A stretch of DNA of 64,000 nt. Source: Gentiana macrophylla. Lineage: Eukaryota; Streptophyta; Magnoliopsida; Gentianales; Gentianaceae. The notes under the pieces were generated by a model, which was not told where the DNA came from, did not search any database, and saw only the letters and a list, made by a program, of their open reading frames with translations. Every line of letters starts with the position of its first letter. The stretch's first letter is position 1. The stretch spans positions 65,293,852 through 65,357,851 of the forward strand of contig CM047815.1 of NCBI GenBank assembly GCA_026214975.1. Direction: 5' to 3'. The position numbers and the translations under genes are program-made. Shown piece by piece: positions 32,098-38,790 of this stretch.

Positions 32098-34244
32098 AAT
32101 AACATGAATATAGCGCAGGCTCCGATACCACATGATAGTAAAACGATAGATTCAGATTACCTGAATAAGCGGAAGCAGAAGAAATCATCTGGATCGTTCC
32201 TATATTCATTGTTATTCGATATCTGTACTGTTTTGCCACAACGATCTAAACCCTGGAATATAACAAAGAGAAAACTCTATATGCACATCGGAGGCGGCAT
32301 ATAGTACTTTTTAGTCTTACGGTCTACGCCACCTACTTTTACGAATGATCACCAACCGATGGTACACAGGCGATCTATATATATAGGCAAGACTAGGGAC
32401 CTAAAGCATTATGGAATATTCCGGAATCATAGGATTTCCCATAATACCCTTAGTTAAATAATAAACCAATAATATATTTACCAACATAATTATTAAATAA
32501 CTTAAGGGCCACATATAATTATCTTTTACTAAATGATAATTCTTACAGTATGATCTTGTGATCATGATGTAGACCATCATAATCAATGATGTAAATGATG
32601 GTTGTGTCTCCCAAGTTGTGCCGTATCATTATTCTTTAATACATTAAGTTGAAGACAAATATATACTACATCCGTCCCAAAATCTAAGTCCTTTTAGCTT
32701 TTTTTGTTTTGTCCCATAATGTAAGTCCATTTAAATAACCAAGGAAGCATTTATTACATTTTTCTATTTTTACCTATTTTTTAGTATCTATTCACCCGCT
32801 TTTACTACTCTACATTAGTAATAGTCAAAGGTTATTTTAGATTTTTTCATCAAAATTAATGAAACATAACCAATTTAACCAACTTTCTTAATCTGTGTGA
32901 AATACCCTAAAAGGACTTACATTTTGGGACGGAGGTAGTATATATATATATGAATGTACATTACTCTTTCGGTCTTTCCCCATCAACCCACCCCCACACA
33001 CAAGGACGGAGCCAGAATTTCAACTTCAGGTGGACTAATGGACAATATTTAAATTATCGGATGGTTGTATTAAGATAATTTGGTGGATTGAATCAGACTA
33101 TACAGATTTTTTAGGGTAATATTTTTTGTTTGGTGGGCTTAGCCCCCCTACATTTATACATTGGCTACGTCTTTTCGCGCGCACACACACAAAAAGAAGA
33201 AGAAAAAAAGATCGGTGAAGTTTCCGCTTAAATCGGAGTGACTCAACTGATTTTGGCCGAGTTAGGCCGAGTTTGACCGATATGTATTCGATTCAAGTCT
33301 AAACCGAGATGAATCCGTAACTTTGTACCGGTAAGCTCCGAGTCAGAGACAATACGGCTGAGTCGGCCGAGACTTTGAACCATGAATTAGCCTCGAAAGT
33401 TGAAAAGTAATATTGAAAAACGTAAAAAGAATTAAAATATGTATTAACAATGTAATTACGACAGATAAAAGGAATTTTTTATTTTGACAACTGCGAAAAT
33501 TAAATAGAAACGGAGGGAGTAATAACAAGAGAGTTAATTTTGGTCAACATGTCAAAGAATGGGAATATTAAAGACTTGGTTTATCTCGATACAAAACCAC
33601 TATTTATAACAATATTAATTGATTGTTAGTTCTCGTTTATGCATTCCCATCAGTGGCGGATCCACGTGCCTTGGGGTCACGTGACCCACTCAATTTAAAA
33701 ATAAAAAATAAAAATCCGAAACGACGTCGTTTTGATTATAAAAAAAAAATCAATTTTTGACCTAATTACCCGTCCAATCTGGTTTCGATCTGGAAATTTT
33801 GACTTAATTACCTGCCCAGCCCGAATTCTTTTTTAGAGTTACTACACTTTTGTGACGAAGTAATTTAATCGAACTATTTTCCTGGATTCGCCAGTGCTTC
33901 CCATGCATGCTACGTACAAGTTTTAATTAATCCCAAATGTATATATACAAATGAATGTGCAGATTGCAAGAGAGTTTGGATCATTTAGCAGCTTTATGTG
34001 GAATTACGTAAACCATAAGCCTGTAATAAACAAATATAGATATCCTGGGAAAGTTCCATTGAGGAGTCCAAAAGCAGAGGCAATTAGCAAAGATCTACTA
34101 AAGAGGGGTTTTCGATTCGTTGGACCCGTCATTGTCTACTCTTTCATGCAAGCCGCTGGATTAACGATCGATCATCTCCTTGATTGTTTTCGGTATGATC
34201 ATTGTCTCAATCTTGCTCAAAGACGTAATTGGAGGCATGTCTAA
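9121..34244 (+). CDS. DNA-3-methyladenine glycosylase I (TAG family), 5 exons
   Basis: Base-excision repair enzyme; the family removes 3-methyladenine from DNA. Five exons (9121-9538, 9968-10025, 23970-24053, 25394-25535, 33963-34244) join in frame to 327 aa with no stop or frameshift. All introns are GT-AG, with phases 1, 2, 2 and 0. The N-terminal 125 residues are Ser-rich and not conserved, as in plant homologues. The TAG domain follows. Cys132 (RCNW), His147 (FHDECWG), His305 and Cys309 (HxxxC) match the zinc ligands Cys4, His17, His175 and Cys179 of E. coli TAG. Trp176 matches Trp46. The position of E. coli Glu38 is Ser168. Introns 2 (13,944 bp) and 4 (8,427 bp) are filled with nested transposons. 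The gene converges on the PI4K gene. The family call is firm; expression is unknown. Confidence 0.9.
9539..9967 (+). other. Glycosylase intron 1
   Basis: 429-bp GT-AG intron containing a 17-base T-run and AT-rich sequence. No insertion is recognised. Confidence 0.8.
9968..10025 (+). CDS. Glycosylase exon 2 (58 nt)
   Basis: This short exon encodes [18 protein letters not shown], including zinc ligand His147. The acceptor is ATGCAG and the donor is TA|GTAAGT. The last codon (Tyr159) is completed 13.9 kb downstream. The exon is too short for an ordinary ORF search. Confidence 0.85.
10163..10690 (+). repeat. Tandem duplication, about 270-bp unit, in intron 2
   Basis: Two head-to-tail copies share GGTGTG-GCACC, TTAACAACAAAATGG, TCAAGTGACCC, TACATTTTACACTATTA and ACCCGTAATCATACTTG in the same order. 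The first copy starts near 10165 and the second near 10437. They are diverged, so the duplication is not recent. Confidence 0.7.
10769..10939 (-). repeat. 3' LTR of the intron-2 Copia element
   Basis: It matches 18409-18578 over its whole length with a few substitutions and indels. The shared part runs from TCTGAATAATCGAATG to TTTGGGGTC. Confidence 0.8.
10890..11318 (-). pseudogene. Copia RNase H, C-terminal half
   Basis: From 11318 leftward the minus strand reads [18 protein letters not shown], then in other frames a [23 protein letters not shown] stretch (CDN-GA and K-HIE motifs), and finally a decayed DVLTKPL-like end near 10990. It continues the RNase H interrupted at 13003. At least two frameshifts occur. 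Confidence 0.75.
11319..13002 (+). mobile_element. Solo LTR (Copia family of 50328-59645), TSD GTTTA
   Basis: It begins TGTTGG and is flanked by GTTTA on both sides (11314-11318 and 13003-13007). Blocks such as TTAATGCGCCCAGAACA, AGTGGGGCATTTATATATGA, ACGGAATCCATTCCTTCC and CTTATTTGTTAATCCTAGAAA occur in the same order in the LTRs at 50328 and 57812. There is no internal region, so it is a solo LTR left by recombination. It interrupts the RNase H codons of the older Copia element, which resume exactly after one target copy is removed. Orientation is the same as the glycosylase gene. Confidence 0.85.
13003..14111 (-). pseudogene. Copia reverse transcriptase and RNase H N-terminal half
   Basis: Minus-strand frames give, in order: [42 protein letters not shown] and DTFSPVVK, then the VDIQNAFLH block, a decayed GLRQAPR region, the catalytic box [22 protein letters not shown], then [19 protein letters not shown] and the RNase H start [16 protein letters not shown]. 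Three or four frame changes break it. The YVDD box and the first catalytic Asp of RNase H are intact. It is continuous with 16802-15665 upstream once the solo LTR at 14112-15659 is removed. Confidence 0.85.
14112..15659. mobile_element. Solo LTR, TSD CTCAT
   Basis: A 1,548-bp insert starting TGATCGAG and ending ACATCA is flanked by CTCAT on both sides (14107-14111 and 15660-15664). It splits the first codons of the Copia reverse transcriptase region (MRDE before, EFNAL after). It has no coding content. The GTAGTACAGTAAGTGG and GTCGTATCC stretch near 14165 resembles LTRs of some Ty3/Gypsy elements, but the superfamily is not certain. Confidence 0.8.
15665..16802 (-). pseudogene. Copia integrase core and C-terminal region
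   Basis: From 16802 leftward the frame gives [10 protein letters not shown] (first catalytic Asp) and [14 protein letters not shown] (second), typical of the Copia integrase. Frames further left show the [17 protein letters not shown] block (near 16350), then [20 protein letters not shown] sequence and a linker ending in [12 protein letters not shown], which normally precedes reverse transcriptase. Frameshifts separate these blocks. Confidence 0.75.
16742..17575 (-). pseudogene. Copia gag end, protease and pre-integrase domain
   Basis: A 277-aa open frame carries a damaged zinc knuckle ([12 protein letters not shown]), the aspartic protease box [10 protein letters not shown], and the GAG-pre-integrase motif WHQRLGH near its C-terminus. 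It then loses frame into leucine-rich sequence before the integrase core at 16802. It is the longest intact block of the element. Confidence 0.85.
17590..18315 (-). pseudogene. Copia gag
   Basis: The start at 18315 (MADDLSTPK) leads into [18 protein letters not shown], the conserved gag start of Copia elements. After a frameshift near 18060 the minus strand continues with [18 protein letters not shown] and [19 protein letters not shown], the usual UBN2-type gag order. The start codon lies about 80 bases after the primer-binding site. Confidence 0.75.
18409..18578 (-). repeat. 5' LTR of the intron-2 Copia element
   Basis: 170-bp copy of 10769-10939. Its minus-strand 3' border (CTTTAATA) abuts the primer-binding site TGGTATCGGAGCC. 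Confidence 0.8.
18630..18722 (+). repeat. (AT)n microsatellite
   Basis: About 40 uninterrupted AT units inside intron 2. Confidence 0.95.
18991..19440 (-). mobile_element. Possible Helitron 3' end, minus strand, with AT-rich body
   Basis: Read on the minus strand, the segment ends with GCACGAGTTATAAACTAG, like the TGCAC...CTAG terminus of Helitrons. The usual 3' hairpin is badly decayed and no 5' end is visible, so the call is weak. Confidence 0.25.
19490..19900 (+). repeat. C-rich array of TACCCTACC/TTACCC-type units
   Basis: About 400 bp of irregular short units (TACCCTACC, CTTACCC, CACCAC) with no fixed period. It resembles degenerate telomere-like sequence, but no run of true plant telomere repeat (CCCTAAA) exists. 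The minus strand is G-rich. A 120-aa Pro/Tyr/Thr-rich ORF through it is an artefact. Confidence 0.8.
19940..22460 (+). repeat. AT-rich tandem array, about 60-bp unit, with higher-order duplication
   Basis: The core GGAGAATCAAATTTTAAATG followed by ATTTTTCTAATTAGG and GCCGAATTTATTCCC recurs at least 14 times with a period near 60 bp where unbroken (20180-20370). Longer blocks around 20700-21000 and 21800-22100 are also copies of each other (AATAGGTGCAATGTT, ATTTGGAATTAAATGAGGCG). It is non-coding and lies in intron 2. Confidence 0.8.
22461..23640. other. AT-rich intron sequence, nothing recognised
   Basis: Homopolymer-rich DNA within intron 2. Short ORFs have no domain. A duplicated AATGTGAAAGTGGAAATG-GAAAAT stretch near 23337 and 23420 is the only structure seen. 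Confidence 0.4.
23970..24053 (+). CDS. Glycosylase exon 3 (84 nt)
   Basis: The acceptor AATACAG at 23969 supplies the T that completes Tyr159. The exon reads [17 protein letters not shown] and then [10 protein letters not shown], the conserved helix-turn region after the FHDE motif of TAG enzymes, with Trp176. The donor is AAG|GTATATG. A short TAT microsatellite follows directly in intron 3. Confidence 0.85.
24071..24118 (+). repeat. (TAT)n microsatellite
   Basis: About 13 TTA/TAT units just downstream of exon 3. Confidence 0.9.
24240..24395 (+). repeat. Short degenerate repeat of GTGAATTTCGA-like units
   Basis: Seven or so imperfect copies of GGTGAAT(T/C)TCGA and GTGAATT follow each other in intron 3. 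This is low-copy and irregular. Confidence 0.45.
24488..24680 (+). mobile_element. Possible hAT-like MITE end
   Basis: GGGCCTGTTTGTTTACACCA (near 24506) resembles the ends of hAT-type MITEs in plants. The matching right end was not found. The GTTACCAAACGATCTAATC stretch at 25213, beyond the CA-rich array, could be its decayed partner. Confidence 0.3.
24700..25185 (+). repeat. CCCACAC-rich array
   Basis: Nearly 490 bp of C/A-only short units (CCCACACC, CACCCAC, ACCCACACCC) without a strict period. The Pro/Thr/His ORF of 204 aa and the Gly/Val ORFs on the other strand are artefacts. It lies in intron 3, with the C-rich strand sense to the glycosylase gene. Confidence 0.9.
25394..25535 (+). CDS. 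Glycosylase exon 4 (142 nt)
   Basis: The acceptor CATGTAG completes Arg187. The exon encodes [20 protein letters not shown] followed by [19 protein letters not shown], the conserved TAG helices after the first active-site half. The donor is AAG|GTATGCC in phase 0. I found it by translating across the stretch, not from a start codon. Confidence 0.85.
26508..26936 (-). repeat. 3' LTR of the intron-4 element
   Basis: 429-bp LTR running on + from TGATAGTAAAACG to AATTCTTACA. It carries a 14-15 bp segment absent from the other LTR. Confidence 0.85.
32040..32095 (+). repeat. (TA)n microsatellite
   Basis: About 27 TA units next to the primer-binding site of the intron-4 LTR element. Confidence 0.95.
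32133..32547 (-). repeat. 5' LTR of the intron-4 element
   Basis: 415-bp copy of 26508-26936. On the minus strand it ends ACTATCA, two bases before the primer-binding site. Confidence 0.85.
32666..32938. mobile_element. Complete Stowaway-type MITE, 273 bp
   Basis: It begins CTACATCCGTCCCAAAAT and ends ATTTTGGGACGGAGGTAG, with TA on both sides. An inner pair TAAGTCC/GGACTTA extends the inverted repeats. Confidence 0.85.
33003..33174. mobile_element. Small MITE-like element with GACGGAGCCA ends
   Basis: GACGGAGCCAG at the left and TGGCTACGTC at the right are imperfect inverted repeats about 170 bp apart. A GGGCTTAGCCCC palindrome lies inside. No target duplication was identified. Confidence 0.45.
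33651..33897. mobile_element. MITE with CAGTGGCG ends and TTCCCAT duplication
   Basis: It starts CAGTGGCGGATCCACG and ends CTGGATTCGCCAGTG, imperfect inverted repeats. TTCCCAT occurs directly outside both ends (33644-33650 and 33898-33904), a 7-8 bp duplication as made by hAT elements. The GGGGTCACGTGACCC palindrome near the left end recurs in the element at 40087. It ends about 65 bases before glycosylase exon 5. Confidence 0.75.
33963..34244 (+). CDS. Glycosylase exon 5 (last exon)
   Basis: Acceptor GTGCAG at 33962. It reads [20 protein letters not shown], then [19 protein letters not shown] and [20 protein letters not shown]. This is the C-terminal TAG region with the helix-hairpin-helix-like part and the zinc ligands His305 and Cys309. 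Stop after RRNWRHV. The upstream in-frame ATG at 33951 is intronic and should not be used as a start. Confidence 0.9.
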   Translation: MAREFGSFSSFMWNYVNHKPVINKYRYPGKVPLRSPKAEAISKDLLKRGFRFVGPVIVYSFMQAAGLTIDHLLDCFRYDHCLNLAQRRNWRHV

Positions 34245-34842
34245 CAACTTATGGTATAATTATATCTACTAATATATATTTTGTGTAAAATTAATTATGT
34301 GTGTTCATCAGTGATTATGTGTAATGCCTAAGATCTGTATTTATACAAAAGAGTGAATACAATATGTTTAAACATAGCTATTTATCATGGGTTGTATGAA
34401 CATAGCAAGAATCCATGCACACCTTCAACAAGTCAAAAAGGTAAAGAAGAAAAGCAATAAATACATTACTGATGGGCACTAAAAGAAGTGCACTGGTTCA
34501 AAGTTAACATCTACAAAACCCATTTTTAACCTTTCTATGATGACCTCCATTCCATACAATGGTTTTATTTATCCAACAACTCCCTTAAGGATGGACAGTG
34601 AACCAAAGGCAAACACCCCAAAAAAAAAAACAAGGGAGGAAAAAGAACTTAAACAAACACAAGAGAAAAACACTGAAAGCCCTTTTACTCGGGGTCTTCC
34701 TCAGCGAATAAGAACGAAAAAAAAAAAGAATATGTACAAAACTTTTGAAATACTCTTACTCTCTTTTCCAGGTGGCGGCTTCAACAGCTTCCACGGAAAA
34801 CAAACTTCAACAGCCATTTATCATCATCAGTATTCTGAATCC
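34245..34842. other. Intergenic space between two convergent genes
   Basis: About 600 bp separates the stop codons of the glycosylase (+) and the PI4K (-). It should hold both 3' untranslated regions. An AATAAA occurs at 34457 on +. No third gene is seen. Confidence 0.6.
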
Positions 34843-36810
34843 TCAAAACTGGCAGGAAGTCCCTAGCCTGAGTCTCTGTATCTGGTCAGCTGTGGCAGAC
34901 TTGCGTATGGCAAATGCCGGTTCAAGAAGCTCCTTGAACTTCTCTAAGAACAATGGCCATTCTTCTTCACTCATGTCTGCTAGCTTCACAAAGCATGCAC
35001 TTGTAGGAACCTGCTCATTCGCACTTCTATGACCACTGGATGAATTGCCCACGTAACCGTTATCCGGTTTTGTTCCGAAAAATTTAGGAAATTTCTTATC
35101 ACCAAAAGTTGTATTCTTTAAGGACAAAGACAGTTTTGACAAACCATCATATTGTTTTTCTGTAGCAGGTGATGTTACGAAATTTTTACCCAACTGTGTT
35201 TCTGGGGCAGCTAACACTATAATATTCTTTTCCTCCTCTTCTCCAGTGCTATTTTCTTCCTCTTCAATGCTCTCGTCTAGAGTAGAAAGTGGAGGGCAGC
35301 TATTAACCCTTCCGAATCCTAAATGGAACGATGCACCACCAGAAACAAAATCCTTTGCCCGTGCTTTGGGAGTTAAATCATTACCACCATCCTCATAATC
35401 TAGATCAAACAGAAACACATCGGCAAGGTCCTCAGATTTGGGAGATAACATTTCTCTGTCAGCAGCAAGACTTATTGCTTCAATACAAACAAGTTCAAAC
35501 TCACTAGGTTCCTCATCACCACTACGAAATTCTCGGGTCATCATCTCACCAATCTCAGCCAGACAAAGACCATAGGCAGCGGCTTCCTTCAAGAAAATGG
35601 TGCAGAGAATTAAAACACGAAGGCAAGCTTCTCGAATCATGGGTAACTCAGTTCGAAGCATCCCAGAGTCCCTGATCGGATCAAGTTTCTCAATATATTC
35701 TAGTTCATCATCAGAAAATGGTATGGAAGCCTGTGGCCAGTGAATCCATTCGAAGTAAGGATCCTCCAGACTTTCTGGTAAGCACAAGCCATGATCAATA
35801 GGAATGAGTTCAACTTGTCCAAACCTCCCAACACGATCGAGTTTCCTAACTAGAAGGTTTCCTGCATGCCTATCTGTATTAAGAATCCTAACATCCAAAA
35901 TTCCAATACGATGCACCGCAGCAACTGGGAAGCTTGATGTCCCATGGTCACTAGCATCAAAATCATGCTGAATATACTGTTGAAACGATGCAAGCTTGCT
36001 AACAGGCTTCTTGTCCTGAGACTTGTTACCACTAACTCCGTCGTTGACATTGAAGATACCGTGGGTGATCTTCACCAATGCAGTGGGTGGAACATTAGCA
36101 AACTGATCATAGTCAAGAAGGTATGCAGCAACCTCTCTGAACCCTGTTTCTCCAACCCTTACTGTACGCTTTAAACCAGGTTGACCAAGAGCCTTCCCTA
36201 CAAAACCTTTAGGATTGTTTGGCGCGAATGGTTCTTCATCAGTAGGTTTCACGATAGCCACATTCTCACCTCGGCTATTTCTAAAGTAGTAAGCACCTCC
36301 AAGCCCACCATTAATACGAATCGGATCCATACCTGCTTTTATTGCCTTCACAATTTTTTTGACAAGTGGTTTAGTCCTAGCAAAGCGGCTGGAGTGCCCC
36401 AATATCTCAATAGGACTACTCCAATCTCTATGTTGGGACGTCCCTCCCGGTCGGTGAAAGACACGGAGTCGATGAACTTCTATGCATCAGATTTCGTGTC
36501 AATAGCAGTGGAGAATCATTTGAATGGCACTCAGATCATTCTTCAGTACCATGTCACCAAAAGTTAGTGAGCTCTCATCAGTTGAAACATTAAGCTCCAA
36601 CTGCAATCTCCTCTTAACAGTATGCACGTTGTCACTCCGATCCAAATCCATTCCCAGAACGCAACCCTTCTCTGTTTGCACAAAAACACGTCTCCTACCT
36701 GTAGATGTCCCTTCAATCCTATCGTTTCCATGGTACTCACCACGAACTGGATTTTTGAAAACTGCAACAGCCATTTGAGTGTTAACAGGACTCTCGAGAT
36801 TAGGGGACAT
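34843..36810 (-). CDS. Phosphatidylinositol 4-kinase gamma (UbDK-gamma type)
   Basis: Plant type II PI4K family; some Arabidopsis members were reported to act as protein kinases rather than lipid kinases. The frame from 36810 (MSPNLESPVN) encodes a ubiquitin-like domain (residues about 38-97, RRRVFVQTEKGCVLGMDLD to VLKND). The kinase domain follows in the same frame: GGLGGAYYF loop (168-176), VAIVKP lysine (188), FVGKALGQPGLKR, catalytic NTDRHAGN (311-318) and IDHG (338-341). An acidic C-terminal tail of about 250 residues ends at LGTSCQF. Total length would be about 655 aa, normal for the family, in one coding exon. Oddity: between 36521 and 36436 the family sequence is in the neighbouring frame, because of one missing and one extra base. 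As given, translation stops at codon 104. The remainder is clean. Confidence 0.9.
36436..36521 (-). other. Frame-shifted window inside the PI4K gene
   Basis: After Gln97 an A appears to be missing near 36521, since the shifted frame reads NDSPLLLTRNLMHRSSSTPC, the family sequence. Near 36436 one extra base (C-run) restores the first frame, which then reads QHRDWSSPIEILGHSS. The two indels cancel. Both lie in short homopolymers, so a sequence error is likely. Confidence 0.7.
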
Positions 36811-37040
36811 GAACAGAAGGAGAAGCTATCAGGTTTTCTCACGGTCAACAGAGAAGACGGAGGAACAAAGCCACTCCCTCTCTCCCAACTGAGCACCCAA
36901 CTCAGAAGCCAAAGATGATCGAACCGCTAAACTACGTAACTCAGCCAAAATCATTAATCCTCAAACTATACCCATCATGGTAAAAGCAGGTTCAAGGGCA
37001 ACACACTAAAAAGAAGTACAAGAATCGAGGAAACAGGACT

Positions 37041-37660
37041 CTGCAGATCACTTCATCCAATGAGCCATCTGATGAATCTGGCAAATCAAAGGAGAACAAT
37101 CTCTTAAATATCAAATCAAGGCATTAGAAAGAATCTAATCTCCATCACAAAACAATAAAATGAAAAACATGCTGATTACTAACATAGAAATACTTAATCA
37201 GGGAAACTCACGAGGTAAAAACGAATTCAGGAAAATATATCCTCATAATCAAGTGAGTGGTTGCAGTACACGATTCACAATTACACATATTTCCATACGT
37301 AACAAAATCAAACGTCACATGACTATAAATTATGCATCTTAAAACTTACCAAATCAATTCTAAGCATGTTTTTCAAACACATGTCCTTTGAAGAGAATAT
37401 CATCTTAATCCCCCCGAAACTGATGAAGTAAATGGCAATAACACTCTAAATTAACTCAAAAAACTGCCCAAGATAAAAGAATTAAAACATTCATGGCAAT
37501 CAATGCTTCTCTTTCGCACCTACGTTTTACTTTTAACTCCCAATATTACGATTTTCAGTCTACCCCCAATCATTTAAACCTTAAAATTCTCAAATTCAAA
37601 ACTACAACATATAATAGAATAAAATAAATGCCAAGAGGAGGTGTTTGAACATCGACTCAC
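37041..37660 (-). other. Probable 5' UTR intron of the PI4K gene
   Basis: On the minus strand GTCTG|GTGAGTC at 37661/37660 is a good donor, and ATCTGCAG|AGTCC at 37041/37040 a fitting acceptor. No coding sequence lies between. This leaves a 5' UTR exon part at 36811-37040 and another upstream of 37660. It rests on splice motifs only. Confidence 0.4.
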
Positions 37661-38000
37661 CAGACGGCCAGATCTGAGAAGATCCCTTTCCTTCCTGTGT
37701 ACTTCAGTTTCAAGAACAACTGGAATAAAAATACAAATGAAAATTGAAAAGCTAAGACAGTTGAATCAAACACGAGATTCAAATGTCCCGCGTATCCAGC
37801 ACTAAGATTGAATCAAGCAAGAGGAAAAAAATTACATGGAAAAAATTAAAAAAAAAAAAAAGTTAACGCTACAAGTAGTTATTGAAAGCCTGTTTCCCAA
37901 GGCTCAGAATTTTCTCTTTCTTCGATTCTCTTCTTCTGATATACAGTATATATTTGTTTCCTTTTATTATTGAATTATTTATTTTTTTTCAGCTTTTTTC
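37661..38000 (-). promoter_or_regulatory. Probable first UTR exon and promoter zone of PI4K
   Basis: Upstream of the proposed donor lies purine-rich sequence on the minus strand. ATATATACTGTATAT near 37940-37960 could serve as a TATA element. The transcription start cannot be placed. Confidence 0.25.
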
Positions 38001-38217
38001 TTTCTTGTGCGAGTAATGTTACGAGATTCACCGTTGAATTAGTGACTGACCATTGCTACTTGAGGACAGAAGAGTCTAGAATATAGATTTTGACCGTTGG
38101 ATTCGAAACGGATGAAGGATTCGATCCGGACCGCTTGTTGAACAACAGGTGACATGGCCGGGTCTGGTCAGCGGTTGCCCTGCCCAAACCGAATAGTGAC
38201 TCATGGTTTCTATAAAA

Positions 38218-38218
<1 letters not shown>

Positions 38219-38262
<44 letters not shown>
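38219..38262 (+). repeat. (TA)n microsatellite, left
   Basis: About 21 TA units, directly followed by a GGGTTGGGTTC boundary. Confidence 0.9.
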
Positions 38263-38266
<4 letters not shown>

Positions 38267-38520
38267 TGGGTTCACTCACATCACATACTATCCATACATA
38301 TACTACATACATGCATCTCGATCACTATTTTTAGTAAGACACAGTTATTGTTTGAGTCTTGGCACAGTTATTGTATAAAGCTGTTATTGTTTATTATATA
38401 AAGCTGTCAGGAAAGCAGCCAAGCACTCAAACAATAATTAGATGCACTAAAATAATGATCGAATCACTATTTTAGTAGTAAAGACGGTAAGTATGGATCG
38501 ATAAATATGATATATGACCC

Positions 38521-38553
<33 letters not shown>
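38263..38553. mobile_element. Short sequence bracketed by two TA tracts
   Basis: About 260 bp beginning GGGTTGGGTTCACTC and ending ATGACCC lies between two (TA)n tracts (38219-38262 and 38526-38553). Plant elements that insert into TA microsatellites leave this picture. The inside has repeated GTTATTGTTT and AAAGCTGT motifs and no ORF. Confidence 0.4.
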
Positions 38554-38557
<4 letters not shown>

Positions 38558-38701
38558 ATAAAAGAATATCTAAACCCCAAAAAAAACCAAAAAAAAAGAC
38601 TATATCCTCTACTCTATATAAGAAAGGAAAAAGTGTAGAAGGTTGACACATGCTTTTTTTTATTTATTAAATTATTTTATCTTAATTAACTGTAAATCCG
38701 C

Positions 38702-38704
<3 letters not shown>

Positions 38705-38736
<32 letters not shown>

Positions 38737-38790
38737 CTGTCATTGGTGGCACCCAAACATGAAAAAGCTTTTTTTTTTTTTTTTTTTTGA
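38705..38790 (+). repeat. Two long T-runs
   Basis: About 30 and 20 consecutive T residues separated by some 30 bases. Lengths are unreliable in any sequencing method. Confidence 0.8.

Larger units (their letters stand above)
26508..32547 (-). mobile_element. Non-autonomous LTR retrotransposon, TSD GTATG
   Basis: LTRs 26508-26936 and 32133-32547 are close copies differing by a few substitutions and a 14-15 bp gap. GTATG flanks both ends (26503-26507, 32548-32552). On the minus strand the 5' LTR is followed by TGGTATCGGAGCC, an initiator-tRNA-Met primer site, and AAGTGGGAGAA precedes the 3' LTR as a polypurine tract. Both signals are Copia-like. The 5.2-kb interior holds no recognisable gag or pol and no ORF above 90 aa. 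It must have moved with proteins supplied by another element. It lies antisense in intron 4. Confidence 0.85.
25948..33383. mobile_element. TIR element ATGGTTCAAAGT, itself interrupted
   Basis: The insert in the MITE starts ATGGTTCAAAGT (25948) and ends with its exact inverse ACTTTGAACCAT (33383). Both arms continue with CCGACTC/GAGTCGG-rich sequence. After removing the LTR element and two small MITEs, about 0.95 kb remains with no ORF. It is a non-autonomous DNA element of unknown superfamily. Confidence 0.6.
25799..33519. mobile_element. Stowaway-type MITE split by a 7.4-kb insertion
   Basis: The left half (25799-25947) begins CTCCCTCCGTT. The right half (33384-33519) ends AACGGAGGGAG. Both are bordered outside by TA. 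Inner motifs match in inverse (ATCTGTCGCA on the left, its counterpart ACGACAGAT on the right). The two halves together would make about 285 bp, a usual Stowaway length. Everything between is later insertion. Confidence 0.75.

Noticed and set aside
33951..33962. ATG at 33951 as the start of a separate small gene
   Set aside because: The conserved protein starts after the acceptor at 33962 and continues exon 4 in phase 0.
35850..36174. Short ORFs within the PI4K gene on both strands
   Set aside because: They overlap the kinase domain in other frames and have no independent support.
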